Below the pieces are notes generated by a model, which saw only the letters and a list, made by a program, of their open reading frames with translations, made no database searches and had not been told where the DNA came from. A DNA stretch of 64,000 nucleotides from Cantharellus purpuraceus (taxonomy: Eukaryota; Basidiomycota; Agaricomycetes; Cantharellales; Hydnaceae): assembly GCA_025174535.1 (NCBI GenBank), contig JALBUN010000003.1:1510501-1574500 (forward strand), given 5' to 3'. Position numbers and translations under genes: made by a program. Shown one piece after another: positions 22,165-35,103 of the stretch. Position 1 is the stretch's first letter, and each line of letters opens with the position of its first letter.

Positions 22165-23929
22165 GGTGATGAAGGATGAAGGTATGGTGTACCGAGTGGA
22201 CTAGAATATTTCAAGGGTAACGCTGCGTATGAGATACCAGTAAGGCAGAACATCACAAGACTCAGATATATATGTAATTCCAGAGAGCGTTGCTTATTTC
22301 AACAACATCAACAGCGACGAAAGGCAATCAGTGTGCGAGCGCCACCGGAAGGGATCCTGCCTTATGGTCACAGTGAATATATAGCCCAGAGGTGTGGCGC
22401 AGCACTACGCAGCTACGCGAGTGCGTTTCCAGGCTACGCAAATGTCGTATCTAGAACTGTCGTCGCTGACTGCTTTCAGTTTGTTAGCAGACAATTCGCA
22501 AACACGACTCTTACTGGCGAAGTTGAACAAGGGGAAGGCCACAGGGAGTGTGCGCCTGTACGTATATACTGAGAATCGCTAACCCCCCGCTCCTATGGCT
22601 GTTCTGTCTGCTCATCCGACAGAGATCCGGACAGCATCCGAGCCCTTCTCAACACATTAGCAGCGCGAAGCTCAAATGGAGTTATTCGCGCATAGCCAAG
22701 GTACTTAGCGCTCTGGCGACAAAACATCTGATCCGTAAACAATTGCTTAGTGTGTATGGTAATGATCAGATGGATAAGGGAAGATATGGTGTGAGCTCGC
22801 GGCAGCTGTTAATAAGACGCTGTGCCAGGCGGAAGACCTATATTTTAAGAGTCAGTGTGTAGACAGAATAATGATTGGCCTGCGTACTAGCACCGTCACA
22901 ATACCTAGCCAAGGATCTTCGCGTTACAGGTACTAGCACAACTACGAAAAGTGACCAAGGTACATCGTTGAGAGAAGCACAGAGCATCTGGAAGAACGGG
23001 AAGCAACGAAGTCCGGATGATAGTTATATTTTCTGGATGCCGGGTATCTGGTGTTTGATTATAGAACACAGATAGCGGGGTACACTGCCATTTTATTTTC
23101 AAGAGTTTAGAGTGATACATGTGGAAGGAATCAACGACGTCCAGTTCCAGCTGAACATTCTGGGCGTCCGATGCTTGATGATGGAATGTAGATAGCGGAG
23201 CACGCCGACTTCTTCCTTCAAGAGGCTGCAGTGATATGTGGAATTGTGGAAAAAGTAAGACTCCAGCATGAGCTAGATCACCAGGGTAGTGTACGTGCTA
23301 AGGGTGCTGTTGCCGAGCTCAGGTGCGAGTCCTTACACGCAGTCAATTACTGGCGCTATGTTGACAACGAAATTGCTGTCTTGTTCATATTCAGGACCAT
23401 CAGCGCCTTAGCAGAAGCGTGGCTTTGAAAAATGATCAACTGGAAGTGGGGGAAGTACCAAAAACTAGCTGAAGCTGAGCCAATGTCTAGACAGCCGGTA
23501 TGCAAAGCTCGTAGCAAGAAGAACTGCAGATAGAACAGTTGAGATGGATAGCCATGTGACACGTATTCGACTAAACTCACGTTTGTCGACATTTTACGCG
23601 TATATGGTTTCTAGAACCAGAGCCAATTTACATGGCAAGTAGACGGCCAGCTCTACTTAAAAATGTCGAAACAGTCTATGGACTGCTTTAAAGCTGAGAG
23701 AAATAATAGCAGTTGTTTGAAAGCTGCGAACTTTGTCCTGCGGAAGACGCTTTGAAAACATCCTGTTTTGATTCTACGAAGAATCTCGATGAGATCAGTT
23801 TCACGTTCACCGACCGCCACGACAAACGTAAATGACCTGGCATTGCTGACCAGATACTTTAAAAACGTTGTTGAGTGTACTACCGCACGACCTACGTCCC
23901 TGTTTGTGTCACGTACTGTTCACCGTGGA
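22165..23929. other. Long intergenic part of unit A
   Basis: About 1.8 kb with only short frames on both strands. It matches the intergenic part of unit B (25969-27500) in patches. No gene recognised. Confidence 0.45.
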
Positions 23930-23969
23930 CATTGTAAGTGGCTTCATACTTGCAAGTGAACATGCAGTC

Positions 23970-24057
23970 CTTGAGAAGGTGTCTATCGTCCCTTCCCAGT
24001 CCCTGTTCCCTCCAGACCCACTACAGACTCTCCTTGACCTCGCCGCCATAGTAATGC
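23970..24057 (+). pseudogene. Truncated fragment of the ELYS-like gene
   Basis: The stretch CTTGAGAAGGTGTCTATCG onward through the codons for SQSLFPPDPLQTLLDLAAI matches 27720-27815 inside the intact ELYS-like gene. The upstream part equivalent to 27515-27720, including the start codon, is missing. The match stops near 24057, right where unit B's left edge begins. It is a non-functional leftover at the duplication boundary. Confidence 0.82.
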
Positions 24058-24349
24058 TCATGGTTCAATCGAGCCCGTTAAATTAAATACAATACGTTGC
24101 ACAGCGAGAATATCCAAAGGATAAGTACTTGAGATCGTTGTCATGACTGAGTGAATGATATATAAGTGCATACACAGGCTGACCTTCACAGTCACAGTCC
24201 TATCAATTCGAGAGGAGAACAACTCAAGCCATATCCTCTGAGATATCAGCCAGGCCTTCACAACCGAACATGACGAAGACCAACTTATGGTCCGCTACTA
24301 CACCTCCAACGTAATCTCAGCACTTTATGGCAGTGACTGAATTCCGATG

Positions 24350-25968
24350 TCATCCTCTGTTGCTGCTGGAATGTTGACACGCACGACCGCCTCCCGCGTT
24401 CCTAACAGGTATATCTGCGTGCGAATCGCCAAACTCTGCCATAACAGCATCATGAATCCTTTGGCTGGCCACATGGAGACTCCTAATGGAGATGGTAGGT
24501 AAGCCCTGGGAGGTGTCGGTATTGGGGTGTGCGTTTCTTTTTTGGAGCTCGAGGTGAAAGCGACAAAGGATAATTACTGACAAGCTGCGTATGATAAGTT
24601 GACATCTGCAGGACCTGGCTACAACTCACGTGTTCTCTATAGGTGAAAGAACTACTGATAAGATAGGCTAAAGTTCACGTTGGCGGGGCAAGGCAGCATA
24701 TATCGCCACATGACTTACAGTCACGGTCTGGGGAGTCTGATCAGTGCTAGCCACATAGAAACCGATCCATTGACAGTACCAATGTAAAGATTGCGCCAGC
24801 AAGGTTGATCATTAGCATAAATCTGACAATAATCAGTCCTGTATTCGGTGATTCTAAATATGGTGAAATACCCGTATCTCATAAGAGCTGTTATTGGTGT
24901 CTGTATGTGAGAACTACTATATCCTGCCACAGAGACTATGACTTACCTTGTTGAGCAAGTAAATGTGTCAGTGATAGTATGTGCCATCTCAATCTTTTGT
25001 GAAGTCTCCAGGTTCCGAGGGTACTAGCGAGTGTCGTAGCAACCACTACTGTTTCAAACAATATGAAGGCGATCGTATTGGTGCCACCGACTAAAAGAAG
25101 GGGATCGGTTAGATGATGATATAAACTTCACGCGTCTTACGTCTGAAAAATCGTTGAGCATATGCCATATGGGATTATGCTGTGCTTACATGATGAGCAG
25201 GTGGTATTGCGTGCTGGTGATGCCGCACCTAATATTGATTGCTATTGCCTGTAACGGGCGCCCATCACGCATGGTCATAGAATTTCAGGCATGAAGACAT
25301 ACTAGTCCAGGCAACCACCAAGAATGCCAAGAATTGTCAATACCACCCTCTTGTGGCCGGTGATGGCATAGATCCGTGCTAGCAGAAGACCTGTGTAATG
25401 AGTGTCATCAATGTTCCATTGATGGCTAGAAAAGACCGCATTACCTTGAATGCCAATGATAGGAAGGAGGTCAATAGTCTCCGCAAAGCGAAGCAGTGCA
25501 GTGCATGTCCTAGCTTCATATAAATTCGTACTTTATAAGGGAGGCTCCTCAACTCACTACATGTACCAATGGTCATTTATGCGCACAAGAAAGTCAACAA
25601 AAGAAGCTAACCTGAAGTGATGTAACATTCCAAAATCTTTCTATTACCGTTAGCGTGAGAAACAGTAGCACTGGGTATCGCGCTAGTAAATAAAGCGCTG
25701 TTCCCAATTTGAACCTTTTATTCCATATATAATCAATTTCATGCGACAGTGTCAGAAGTGTGTCATAGGCAAGAAGTGCTGTTTCAAGTGGCAAGTGGTT
25801 AGCTGGGTTGTGCTGGGTTGTGCACACACATTTCACTCACCGAGGGAAGCTGTGTAGGCATAGTTTATGACCATACTGGTGCGGTACAACGCGTTCAGAT
25901 ACAGTGAGCCTAAAGTGAGTGGTGGCATACCCATTCGAAACCGCTTGAGCCGCTGTCTGTTCTGACAT
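24350..25968 (-). CDS. DUF6533 seven-helix membrane protein, tandem copy B
   Basis: Paralogue of copy A. Start MSEQTAAQAVSNG, followed by an intron as in A. The DUF6533 core is well kept (LAYDTLLTLSHEIDYIWNKR, then FKLGTALYLLARYPVLLFLT). Later exons parallel A, for example GLLLARIYAITGHKRVVL. In the C-terminal tail, a net deletion of a few bases after HVASQRIHDAVMAEFGDSHA shifts the frame. The protein then ends in SSSNRG instead of A's longer tail. This may be a tolerated C-terminal change or early decay. Function unknown. Confidence 0.7.
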
Positions 25969-27546
25969 GGTGATGAAAGGATGAGGGTGCGGTATACCGA
26001 GTGGACTGGAATCTCAAGAGTGACTGAGTATGGGGCAGAAGATCACAAGAGGCTCATATGGAATTCCAGAGAGCGTTGCCTGTTTCAACACGGCGGGGGG
26101 CCATCAGCGCACCAGCACCACCGGAAGAGATCCTACCTCGTTGTCACAGTGATCATCGGTATGTTCAGGTACGATTCTTACTAACGAAGTTTTAACAAGG
26201 GGAGGCCACTGGGAGCGTGCGCGTGTACGTAGTCGTATGTTACGACGCACAAACTGCTTTTCCGTCTGCTCGGTCGACTTGGTTCCAGACAGCATGCTTC
26301 TCAACACCTCAGCGACGCCGAGCCCAGATGGTTTTTCTTTGCGCACAGCGGTTATTTAGTGCTCCGTTGACAAAGGCACTTTATCAGTATGTGTATGGAT
26401 GGAAATGATCCAAGACTGTGATCAAATGAATAGGGGAAGATAGCAAGTGAGATGTCGCTGTAGCTGCTACACAAGACGGGCGCCAAGTGGAACACCTGTA
26501 TTTTGATGTGCTAGTATCCGTATGATACCTAGTCAATAAGTCCCACAATTTGCCGCGGTATAAGTACTAGGACAGCTACGAGAGTGACCAAGATACATCG
26601 TCGAGAGAAGCATCGGAGCGTCTGAAAGAACGGGAAGCAACGGCGGATGATGTTCCAGTTTAAGATTCCGGGCGTCTAAAGTTGGATTATAAAATACAGA
26701 CAGCTGGGAACAGACTGCCTCTTCTCTTCAAGAGGCTGCAGTGATATGTCGAATTGTACAGGGATGAAAGATTCCAGTATGAGCTCGGCCAGCAAAGCAG
26801 GTGCACCTGTGAGAAGTCATGGGTGAGGGTTGGCGCTGACCCTTCCTTACGCGCAGTCAAGTTCTGGCACTGTTGACAGCGAAACACCGACCCATCGGTG
26901 CATCAGGAAAAGCGGGGGTTTTTGAAAAATGATCAAATGGCAGTGTTGGAAGGCACTAGCTGAGTTCCCCAGACGAGTTAATGTCTAGATAACTGGCACG
27001 CAGGACTCGCGACATATGGAGCTGTCCATGATGAATGATGTCCCGAGATTCAGCGTCCAGCTGTGTGACGTCTATCTAACCAGAATCGCATTTGTCGACG
27101 TTCTACGTGAATACCTTAGCCCAGAGCTGAATTGGAGCCAACTTCCTTGGCATGTACAGTTAGCCTCATTTGTAGAAAAGTATTGAATCAGAAACTGGAG
27201 AGAAATAATAGCAGTTTGCGGCAAAGCTGGAGAATCCTGTCATACCGCGGAAGGAACTGCAGAAGACGCTTCTACTGCTGAGTTTGAAAGCATCGAGTTT
27301 GGTTCCACGAAGAAACCTGACAAGGTCAGTTCCACATTCACCGTTCGCGACGACAAATCTAAATGGTCTGGCATTGCTACCAGATACTTTCCGTCAAGAG
27401 AGTGTCACGCAACCCGACGCGTTGTTGAGCGTGCCACTGCACGACCTCGTCCTTGTTGTGTCGTGTATTGTCCACCATGGATGTTGTGGGTTGCTTCGTA
27501 GTCTTGCTTGAACACGCACATCAACGTCTGATTCCTCCTTTCAATT
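25969..27546. other. Intergenic part of unit B and ELYS promoter
   Basis: About 1.6 kb with no recognisable gene. The right end, up to 27546, should include the promoter of the ELYS-like gene. Short frames on both strands (for example 26104-26346 minus) have no known relatives that I recognise. Confidence 0.45.
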
Positions 27547-30188
27547 ATGTTGCTGCAGGACGAAGTTGAGGTAGAAATTGAAGTCACGCCTGCCCCCGAT
27601 GAACAAACCCATCTTCAGCTCGCCGCCCATTTTCAGCCCTTCCCATTCACCCACGATGTACGCGACGCTATCTTCGTCCATCGTTCTCTCATGTCGGATG
27701 AGCTTCTCTTCGACCATCTCCTTGAAAAGGCGTCCATCGCCTCTCCTCAGTCCTTATTTCCTCCCGATTCACCAGAAACTCTCCTCGACCTCCTTGACGC
27801 CATAGCCAAATGCTCATGGGACTCCCTCAAAAAGTCGTGCCTATATTTTTACCTACTGTCGTACGTCTCTTCAGATGTAGCGGCTGAATACGCCGCGGCC
27901 TGGGCACTCCCTCCACAATTCGTACACCTTGCTCACGCATGCTTCTTTCTGGACTCGGGCACCCCAAACCACCTTGTGCACGCGGTTGCGCTTCTTTCCG
28001 ATGCCCGTATCATCCCAGACTTATCCTCAAAGGTTTTACACACGCTCTCACTCGCGCCACAACCCGAGTCTTCTAGACTGGTGCGCACATATGTACGAGC
28101 TGCTCAACCCGTACTCGAGGCATACGAGGACCTCGCAATATACATTCGAGCTCTCTTGGAGTATAGTCTAGCCGATGCCTGGACATTCCAACGGACATTT
28201 TCCGAAACAATGCCGCTACGCAATCAGCTGTTTAGGACGATTCTGGATGGCTGTCTCATTCGTAAGTCATGTAGTCCCATCTAAAGCATGCATGACTCTC
28301 GATCTATTCCATAGCACCAAAACCTTCGGTACTTCCTCATCTTCTATCTCTACCCCTCACAACATTCGAGTTCTCCCTCCTCCAATCTTACGCGCTATCG
28401 CCACCAGGGGAGCTCTCCTCCTACGCCCACTCTATCCTTCAAGACCTGATCACCGTCCGTCTACTCCACTCTGGCAAATATAGCGACGCGATTAGGCTGT
28501 CACGTGCCTTTGACACGCTCAATGCAAAGTCCTACGCGGGTAATGCCTCCTTGCACAAGGCGGCTGAAGATCGCCAGCAGATGATGCGCGATGTTCTTGC
28601 GGTCGTTCCAGAAGTGCAAAGCCGTCAGTTGGAGTTGGAGTTCGACGACGAGCAGGCGGACGGGGACCCTGCAACATTGGGTAGCTCATGGGCGAGCATG
28701 GGCAACGACGTCACGATGTCATGGGAGAACTTGGGAGCTTCTGGGGGTGCCAAGGCTAGCGAACGGACCCACTCAGGCAGACTGGAGGGGTCGCCGGCTG
28801 TCAAGCTTCCAGGACGACCAAACACGCCGAACACGCCCTTTGGATTGTTCTCTTCTCCTGCCAACTCTGCGCAAAGGTCCAGGATGCGTGCAGGTGCGGC
28901 TACCAACATATTTGGTGCCCCTAGTCCTGGACGGCCCACGGCGTCTGTGTTGCCGACTATACCTACGCCTGGTCTGGATGCGTCTTTGGCATCCGGCACG
29001 CCTCCGACTTTGCCAGGCTTTAGGCCGCACCTACGACAGGGCTTAGGAACATCGCCGATGCAACCATCATCACAGCCAGCACAGAATGGTATCAGACTCG
29101 GGCAAGCGTCTGCAGCCCCGTCGGGGACTGGGTTGAGCACACGGAATGCGTTGCATGGGTCTGAGTTTCCGCGTGCTGGTGTGTCGTTATTTGGACGACA
29201 AGCGCAGGGCGAGATGGAGAGGGGAAATATGTTTGCGACGCCGAGGATGCGTCAAATGAGCGGCGATGGCAATGAGAGAGCATCGAACGAGCGACTCGCA
29301 CGGCCTGAGTCTGGGTCTGGGTCCAGGGCGAAGGCTGTAATGGCAGACACGACGATGGTGGAGGACGACGAGCAAGTGCAGAATCCAACGGATGATGTGA
29401 TCATGGTGGACTCTGACGACCCTGATGGCTTTATTGTGCGTGGTCGACGGCGAACGTCGTTTCGCCCGCCCACCGATGTGGGTGCTGAAGCAGATGCGCA
29501 TTCTGCGACTGGTAAACATACGAACGGCTCTGGGACCACCTTTTTCGGACAGCGTGAGGACGTGGTTCCGAAACGAGGTTCCGCGCAGCGTCAGCGTGAC
29601 ACCTCCCAATCCAGGGTGCTTCCTGGCGGGTATATATCCTTTGACCAGATCCAGAATGAGGGCCCATCGGACCCTCCTCGACCATCGCCACCACCGACGA
29701 CAACCACAACAGCAGCAACAATAACTCCTCGACATCATTCACACGATCAATCAAACAGGGGACCTTCTCTCACCCGCTCCAGCAATATACGGACTCGAAG
29801 CACTGGCACGTCGCAGCCCGACGCGCAACAACTCAAAATCCCCGGCGCGTTATTCGAAGATCCTTCACCTGAACCCATTGCTGAACCTGAAGACCACGAC
29901 GCAAGGGAAGAGCAGGACGATGTCCCGTCGCTGCCATCACTGCCATCGGGCCCGTCGAAAGCAGGTCGTCGCACGCGCTCAAGTCGTGCCAGCAGTGTCG
30001 CCACAGACTCTGGGGATGACGAGGACGCGCCCAAAAAGTCACTGCGTCGGTCCTCGCGTCTTTCTTCTGCGGGACTATCCTCTCCCGAGCCGACGTCACC
30101 CCAAAAACAAACATCAAAGCGGTCTAGTCGCGCGTCTGCTGATGGAGTGGGAAGATCGACGCGAAAACGAAAGAACGCGAATGGGTGA
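27547..30188 (+). CDS. ELYS-like nuclear pore assembly protein
   Basis: Encodes 862 residues from two exons, 27547-28261 and 28315-30188, joined in frame at CLIPPKPSVLPHLLSL. The first 280 or so residues are the helical ELYS domain (FTHDVRDAIFVHRSLMSDEL, then PETLLDLLDAIAKCSWDSLK, then VHLAHACFFLDSGTP, then SLADAWTFQRTFSETMPLRN). This is the part of ELYS/Mel-28 and fission-yeast Ely5 that joins the Nup107-160 (Y) complex. The rest is disordered and rich in Ser, Pro, Arg and Asp, ending in a basic RKRKNANG tail that could bind DNA or chromatin. The ATG at 27547 is the first in frame. Its 5' part is duplicated, broken, at 23970-24057. Convergent with SEC24. Confidence 0.85.
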
Positions 30189-30426
30189 CCTTTCCAGGGA
30201 GATATTTTGTTGTATTCAGTGCAAGCCTGCCCTTCTACGCACCTTATGGATATCTCATTCCTCTCGCATGTTGTTGTCAAGTCAGTGGATTGCACATGTC
30301 GGGATATTAAAACTGTTGAATATACATGAAAAGCAATATATAATCGAAGACGAGGACAATCCTAAGTGAACGGCGTCAATTTTGTTCTAATAACTACTAC
30401 CGTTCACCTGCAGGTCCCGTGCTCAG
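30189..30426. other. Convergent 3' region
   Basis: Fewer than 240 bases separate the stop codons of the ELYS-like gene and SEC24. It holds both transcript ends; nothing else seen. Confidence 0.5.
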
Positions 30427-33400
30427 TCATATATGCATGGTGTTGAAACAATTGAGACACACCTTATCCTTCACCTGCCCCAGATACTGCTGGTAACTCG
30501 GCATTTGCTCAGCACGATCCATAATAAGAGAACTCAGCGCCCAAAGCCGCAGTGGCGCTTCTCCGTCCTCCTTTACGACATAGAGATGTGGCCAATACGG
30601 CCCTCGGCGCATTTCACGCGTCTTCGCAATAATAGCATTGACGCGCTCGGAGAATGGGTTCTCGAGTATGGGTAGAGTAGTCTGAACGCAGCAGTCAGTG
30701 ACATTCGTTTGAGGCCCTATCATAAGACATACTTTTCCGCCACGCAATTGCTCGTAGGATGGGAGGTTGAAGACATCTTGTACAAGCTGTGGCACGGCAT
30801 CCCGACCAATCCATAAGAACATAGTCTGCCCATCCTCGATTAAATAAAGACCATGGCGCTCTAATCGCTCCGAAGTAAGTGGCAGTGCAGGAGGTAAGAT
30901 AATTCCGTTATCGCCGATGGTGCCAGCCTTAAGTGGAGTTCATGACTTTGAATGCGTGGATACATGAATGATCGCTTACCTCGGGAGGCATGTTGTGAAG
31001 AGAATAGAAACTTGCATGAATGTATGGAATGAGCAACTGGGATGGAAGCGTTGTCAACAGTGCCTCTGCATACGCTCTTAAGTCGGATGGTATCTGAGCG
31101 CTTTGTCGGATGCCCACCTAAGTTACAAAGATCAGCTCGGCATAAAATTACTTAGTCACGAACGCTCACATGCTTCAGTAGACCCAGACAAAGAAGTGGC
31201 AACATCTTCAGATTGTCCGAAATCGCCAATTGAGCGCTCGCACCGCTGCCTGCTGCGGTCATACTGCTCTTGTATGTGGTCAGAATATCAATGAGCTTGT
31301 TGGTGATCGCGTCTCGCGCATCCTCCAATTTATGGGAAATGGTGCGCTCGACGGCCTTGTTTGCGAACAGAGTAGCAAGGGCTACCTCATCAGCTGAGGA
31401 GTATAACTCGGACAGGTTGGATGTTGTTGGAAGCGCGAGGTTAACAACACGAATACGGCGTTCACCAAAACAAGAGGTATGAAGGACCGCAGTCTGAAAG
31501 ACCACAAAGGGTGCGGTGATTGTCTCTTCGATCTGGATCTCAATCGCATATGATTGATCAACAGGCACGGAAGGCATTGCGAGGAGATCCGTCGAACGGA
31601 CAAAGAAGTTGCCATGGAACTCAGACATACGAAGCCCTACCACAGGTGAAACCAAAGTCCAGGCGAAACTATAAACATAACACACCTTTGGAAGCACGGA
31701 CACGCATGACAGCCTCGAAGCAGATGGCACTGGACAGTACTGTACCAAACTCATGGGCAAACTTGAGGGCATCCTCGGACCGGGAGGCGTTGAATGCAGG
31801 ATAGAAGTATGTTTGCCCAGAGGTGTAATGCGGCAGATTATCTAAATAAAGATATCAAAATGCGTCCCATTCTTAGTCATCCTTATAACGTACTTAATGA
31901 CGCGATGTCCGTGTACGCTGAACTGAACAAGAACATGTCAACTGATATTTGAGCACGGGAGCAGTCAATGGCAAAAGTTTTGTAGAAGGCAGAGGCAGGC
32001 TGAAGAAGCGAGGATTCCTGTAACAGCAAGCATGAGGCCATGAATAACTCCCAATGTGGATGGACGGACTTTTGACGTTCCTAGAATCTTAGGGTCTTCG
32101 CGGTTCTTCAGAGCACCGGCTCCCAGAGTAGGGAGACTCGCGGAGAGAACGATGAGTTTTCCCCCAATAGATTGCTATTGTGTCATGCAAATCAATTTAG
32201 TAAGTTCCATTGCAACGGCTCAACACCTACAATCAATTTATACCCTGCTTGGAGAGCTGGACCCATCGCACTCCCAACAGTGTGTGATTCCTGGAACATA
32301 TCACTGATCCTCCCGAGAAGCGCTTCTATAGCTCCGCGGGACTCGGTCAAGTTGACGAGCAGATCTGTTGGCTTCGGCAGAAAGACGTCGTCGAGATCCG
32401 ATACCACAAGCATAGTGGATTCTGCCGAGCCGGGAGCCAGAGAGAAGAAATACAGCGCGACATCAAATGCAATAATTGATATCTTGGTACGATTATCTTC
32501 GTTTGGGATGCGGTCGAGAGATTCAAGGATAGTGCGCGTGGCAGTGGCTACCATGCCAGATTGGACAGCAGCATGGCTGACGTCGATGAGAAATGTGTAC
32601 ACCGGCGGCTGAGGCGGTCTGACCATGTATTCTGTAGGTGCAACGAACTCGACAACGGAGTGACTGAGTTCAGCGCGAGACCACCTGTCCCCGGGAGCAT
32701 TCCGGGCTTGATCCCAGTCAAATAATTGTGGGACCTCGTTTGACATTGAGCACATGCAGCATTTCCACCTGACGTGACGTATAACGGGGATCCCATGTAA
32801 AGATAACTATACAACATACCTATTCCCACCGTCGATAAATTGTACATAAGGGTTGATATAGGTCCTGCAACGCCGGCAGCGGGCAATTACAGTATCCGTA
32901 ACAACCGGGACAGGCTCATCTCCCTCTTTGAGACTACGATGGGGAGTAATGATGAGGCCAAAAGGAATTTTAGACTTGTTAAGTAAAGACGACGTGGTGG
33001 GGACAGCGTTTAAGGTCGACCGTTTGTATGAAGGATGGGCATTGGCCAATGGGGAGGGAGCAAGTGCTGCCTGTATACCCTTGAAATATTAGAGCAAGCA
33101 AACAAAAAGAATGGTGCATACTACGTTTGGGGGGAGTCGGATCTCAGGCGGAGGCTTGTGTAGTTCACGAGGATCAAGTTGGGTGTTAAGCAAGTTAACA
33201 GTATGGAGTGAGAACTATTTGCATGACCGATAAGTCCGTGAATTCAAGATACTAAAACGATACTAACAGGCTTTGTACCACCAATGCCTGATTGTAAGCC
33301 CATCTGCGCGAATTGATTCGTCATTTGACTCATCGGCTGTTGAGCCGCAGGTCCCAACGCAGGTGGCGGCTGCTGTGGATATTGGCCATTCTGATAACCA

Positions 33401-33899
33401 CCCTCCGGTGGAGTGAAATATGCCTGCTGTTGAGCCTGAAACCCGCCTTGCTCGGCCGCAAGTCCGGGCGTGAAAAGCTGACCTCCTTGTTGCACGGGGG
33501 GCTGTCCAGCCTGCCCAGCACCGTAGGCGGGATCACCATATGTCGCGGGCTCGGATATACCGTAGTAAGCTTGGGTCTGCCCTGATGCATACTGACGACG
33601 CTTGGCGTGTCCGGTAGTGTGAGGTGCAACAGCAGGCTGGGCATCGATAGGTGCTGTAGGTCCCGGTGGTAATTGACCAGGATGCTCCCATTGGGAGCGT
33701 CCAGTGGCAGATTCTGTGTGGGCTCTGAGTTTAGCTTTGAAATTCTAGAGAATACACCAACGCACCGATGAAGAGATGCCGCTGGTGCGTTGAATCCCTG
33801 AAATAGCACCGACCACTCTCAACAGCATGCAAGCATGAGCCTAGAATCAACATACCACTGAGCAGCCCAGCCGGGAGGGATATGAGGTGGAGTGTCCAT
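30427..33899 (-). CDS. SEC24: SEC24, COPII coat cargo adaptor, with N-terminal WW module
   Basis: The cargo-binding subunit of the COPII coat that buds vesicles from the ER. Minus-strand start [15 protein letters not shown]. Splicing over two short introns gives [20 protein letters not shown] followed by [15 protein letters not shown], a WW-type module. A Gln/Pro-rich stretch comes next, then the zinc finger ([14 protein letters not shown], then [14 protein letters not shown]). The trunk domain follows ([20 protein letters not shown], then [18 protein letters not shown]), and then the beta-sandwich and helical parts ([20 protein letters not shown]). The gelsolin-like end includes [20 protein letters not shown]. 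It ends FNTMHI at 30427. About a dozen introns. The length and domain order are normal for Sec24. Confidence 0.93.
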
Positions 33900-35103
33900 G
33901 GCGCGTATCGTGAAGGCGAAGTACTGCTTTGTTTCTCCTTATTTGTACGAATGGTCCACTGACGTGGCACGAGCGTGCACCAACAGGAAGTCTACAGAGA
34001 ATTCCAGTCATTTGAGTCACACCTCAATAATACACTGATATGGGACTGTGCACCACGTACCTAGTCCACGAAGCCTAAGGTCTGATGACAGTGTGCCGAT
34101 GATAAAGTGCGTATAAAACACGCTATTGTGAGTATAAACCTACGTACGCATCATTTGTGTCCTATGATTGGCCAGAAATTTGGAAATGCAAAAACTTTTT
34201 ACGGTGCATTGCTGTGGGAGGGACAAGTCCCTCAGCGGAAGGGCACCTCTTCAGGTCGAGAATGAGGAGGTCATTCGGGGCACTAGATATGTGGTGTACG
34301 CTGCAGGCAGACATGGCATGTTCCACACTTTTCCTTTTCTTTGATCTTCCTCAATGCTTATCGTGATGTAGACGGTGACTGTGCGTGATATGTTCTTTCT
34401 TGCTATGGTTCTTCCCCCCGATGTTCAATGAAAGGCACAGAAGGAAATTGATAGTGATAGGATTAACTCGGCTCCCTGAATTGGAGGCCGTGAAAATCTC
34501 CTTACATCAATGTGCTCGTAAGGGAGTCCCCTGCGGCCACATCATACGTCTCAGTGTTGCTTACAAGGCGACGTCTTCGGGGGTTATTTCCGGGGAAGCC
34601 TTGCATTAGAAATGCATAGTGTTCAATGATCTGACATCAGCTGCCTTCAACTGACCTTGGATAGGACATGCTAATCTTTCAGAACAGTACCAGTATTGGT
34701 CATCACCCGTGACGGGAGCAAGGAAATCCTACCGTCTGAGATGTGCAACACAGTAGTGGACGACCATAGGATATACTAGACTTGACGAGGCAACCTCCTC
34801 GTTATTTAACCTGTAAAAAATAACAACCGAACCCATCGCACAAATCTCAACCGTTCTCTAGGTCCAGAGCTTCCGGTTCATTGACACTCTCGGGTACTTG
34901 TGCATCCGACTATTGATATTCCACTCGACCATCCATAAAGTGCAATGCTATGCACGTAGGTTTCTATAGTGGTTCACGGGAGCACTGTACATTTAAGTTA
35001 CACCTTCAAAGTGAAATCCATCCGCAACGCCTTTTCCGAGCCTCTGGATGTAAAAGGTGCCATCAACAAATCAGGCTCAGGTGGTTGACGTCCCCATTGT
35101 AAG
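33900..35103. other. Intergenic, no gene seen
   Basis: About 1.2 kb between the SEC24 promoter and the 3' end of the second MFS gene. Short plus-strand frames at 34157-34366 and 34385-34609 are not recognisable. Confidence 0.5.

Larger units (their letters stand above)
20431..24057. repeat. Tandem duplication, unit A
   Basis: Direct repeat of 24220-27820, with an offset of about 3.76-3.85 kb. Matching landmarks are the DUF6533 genes (starts at 22164 and 25968), the sequence with GAGAGCGTTGC near 22282 and 26070, TGGTTCCACGAAG-like sequence near 23770 and 27300, and a piece of the ELYS-like gene at 23970-24057. The copies differ by many substitutions and indels, so the duplication is not recent. 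The edges are approximate. Confidence 0.8.
24220..27820. repeat. Tandem duplication, unit B
   Basis: Second unit of the direct repeat described at 20431-24057. Its right end runs into the intact ELYS-like gene, so this is the original arrangement and unit A the partial copy. The edges are approximate. Confidence 0.78.

Noticed and set aside
23356..23592. Minus-strand ATG frame with hydrophobic residues in unit A
   Set aside because: The matching place in unit B does not keep the frame, so it is probably not coding.
28591..29738. Several long frames on both strands inside the ELYS-like gene
   Set aside because: They are shadows of a GC-rich disordered coding region. The plus-strand frame continuing from the ELYS domain explains the region.
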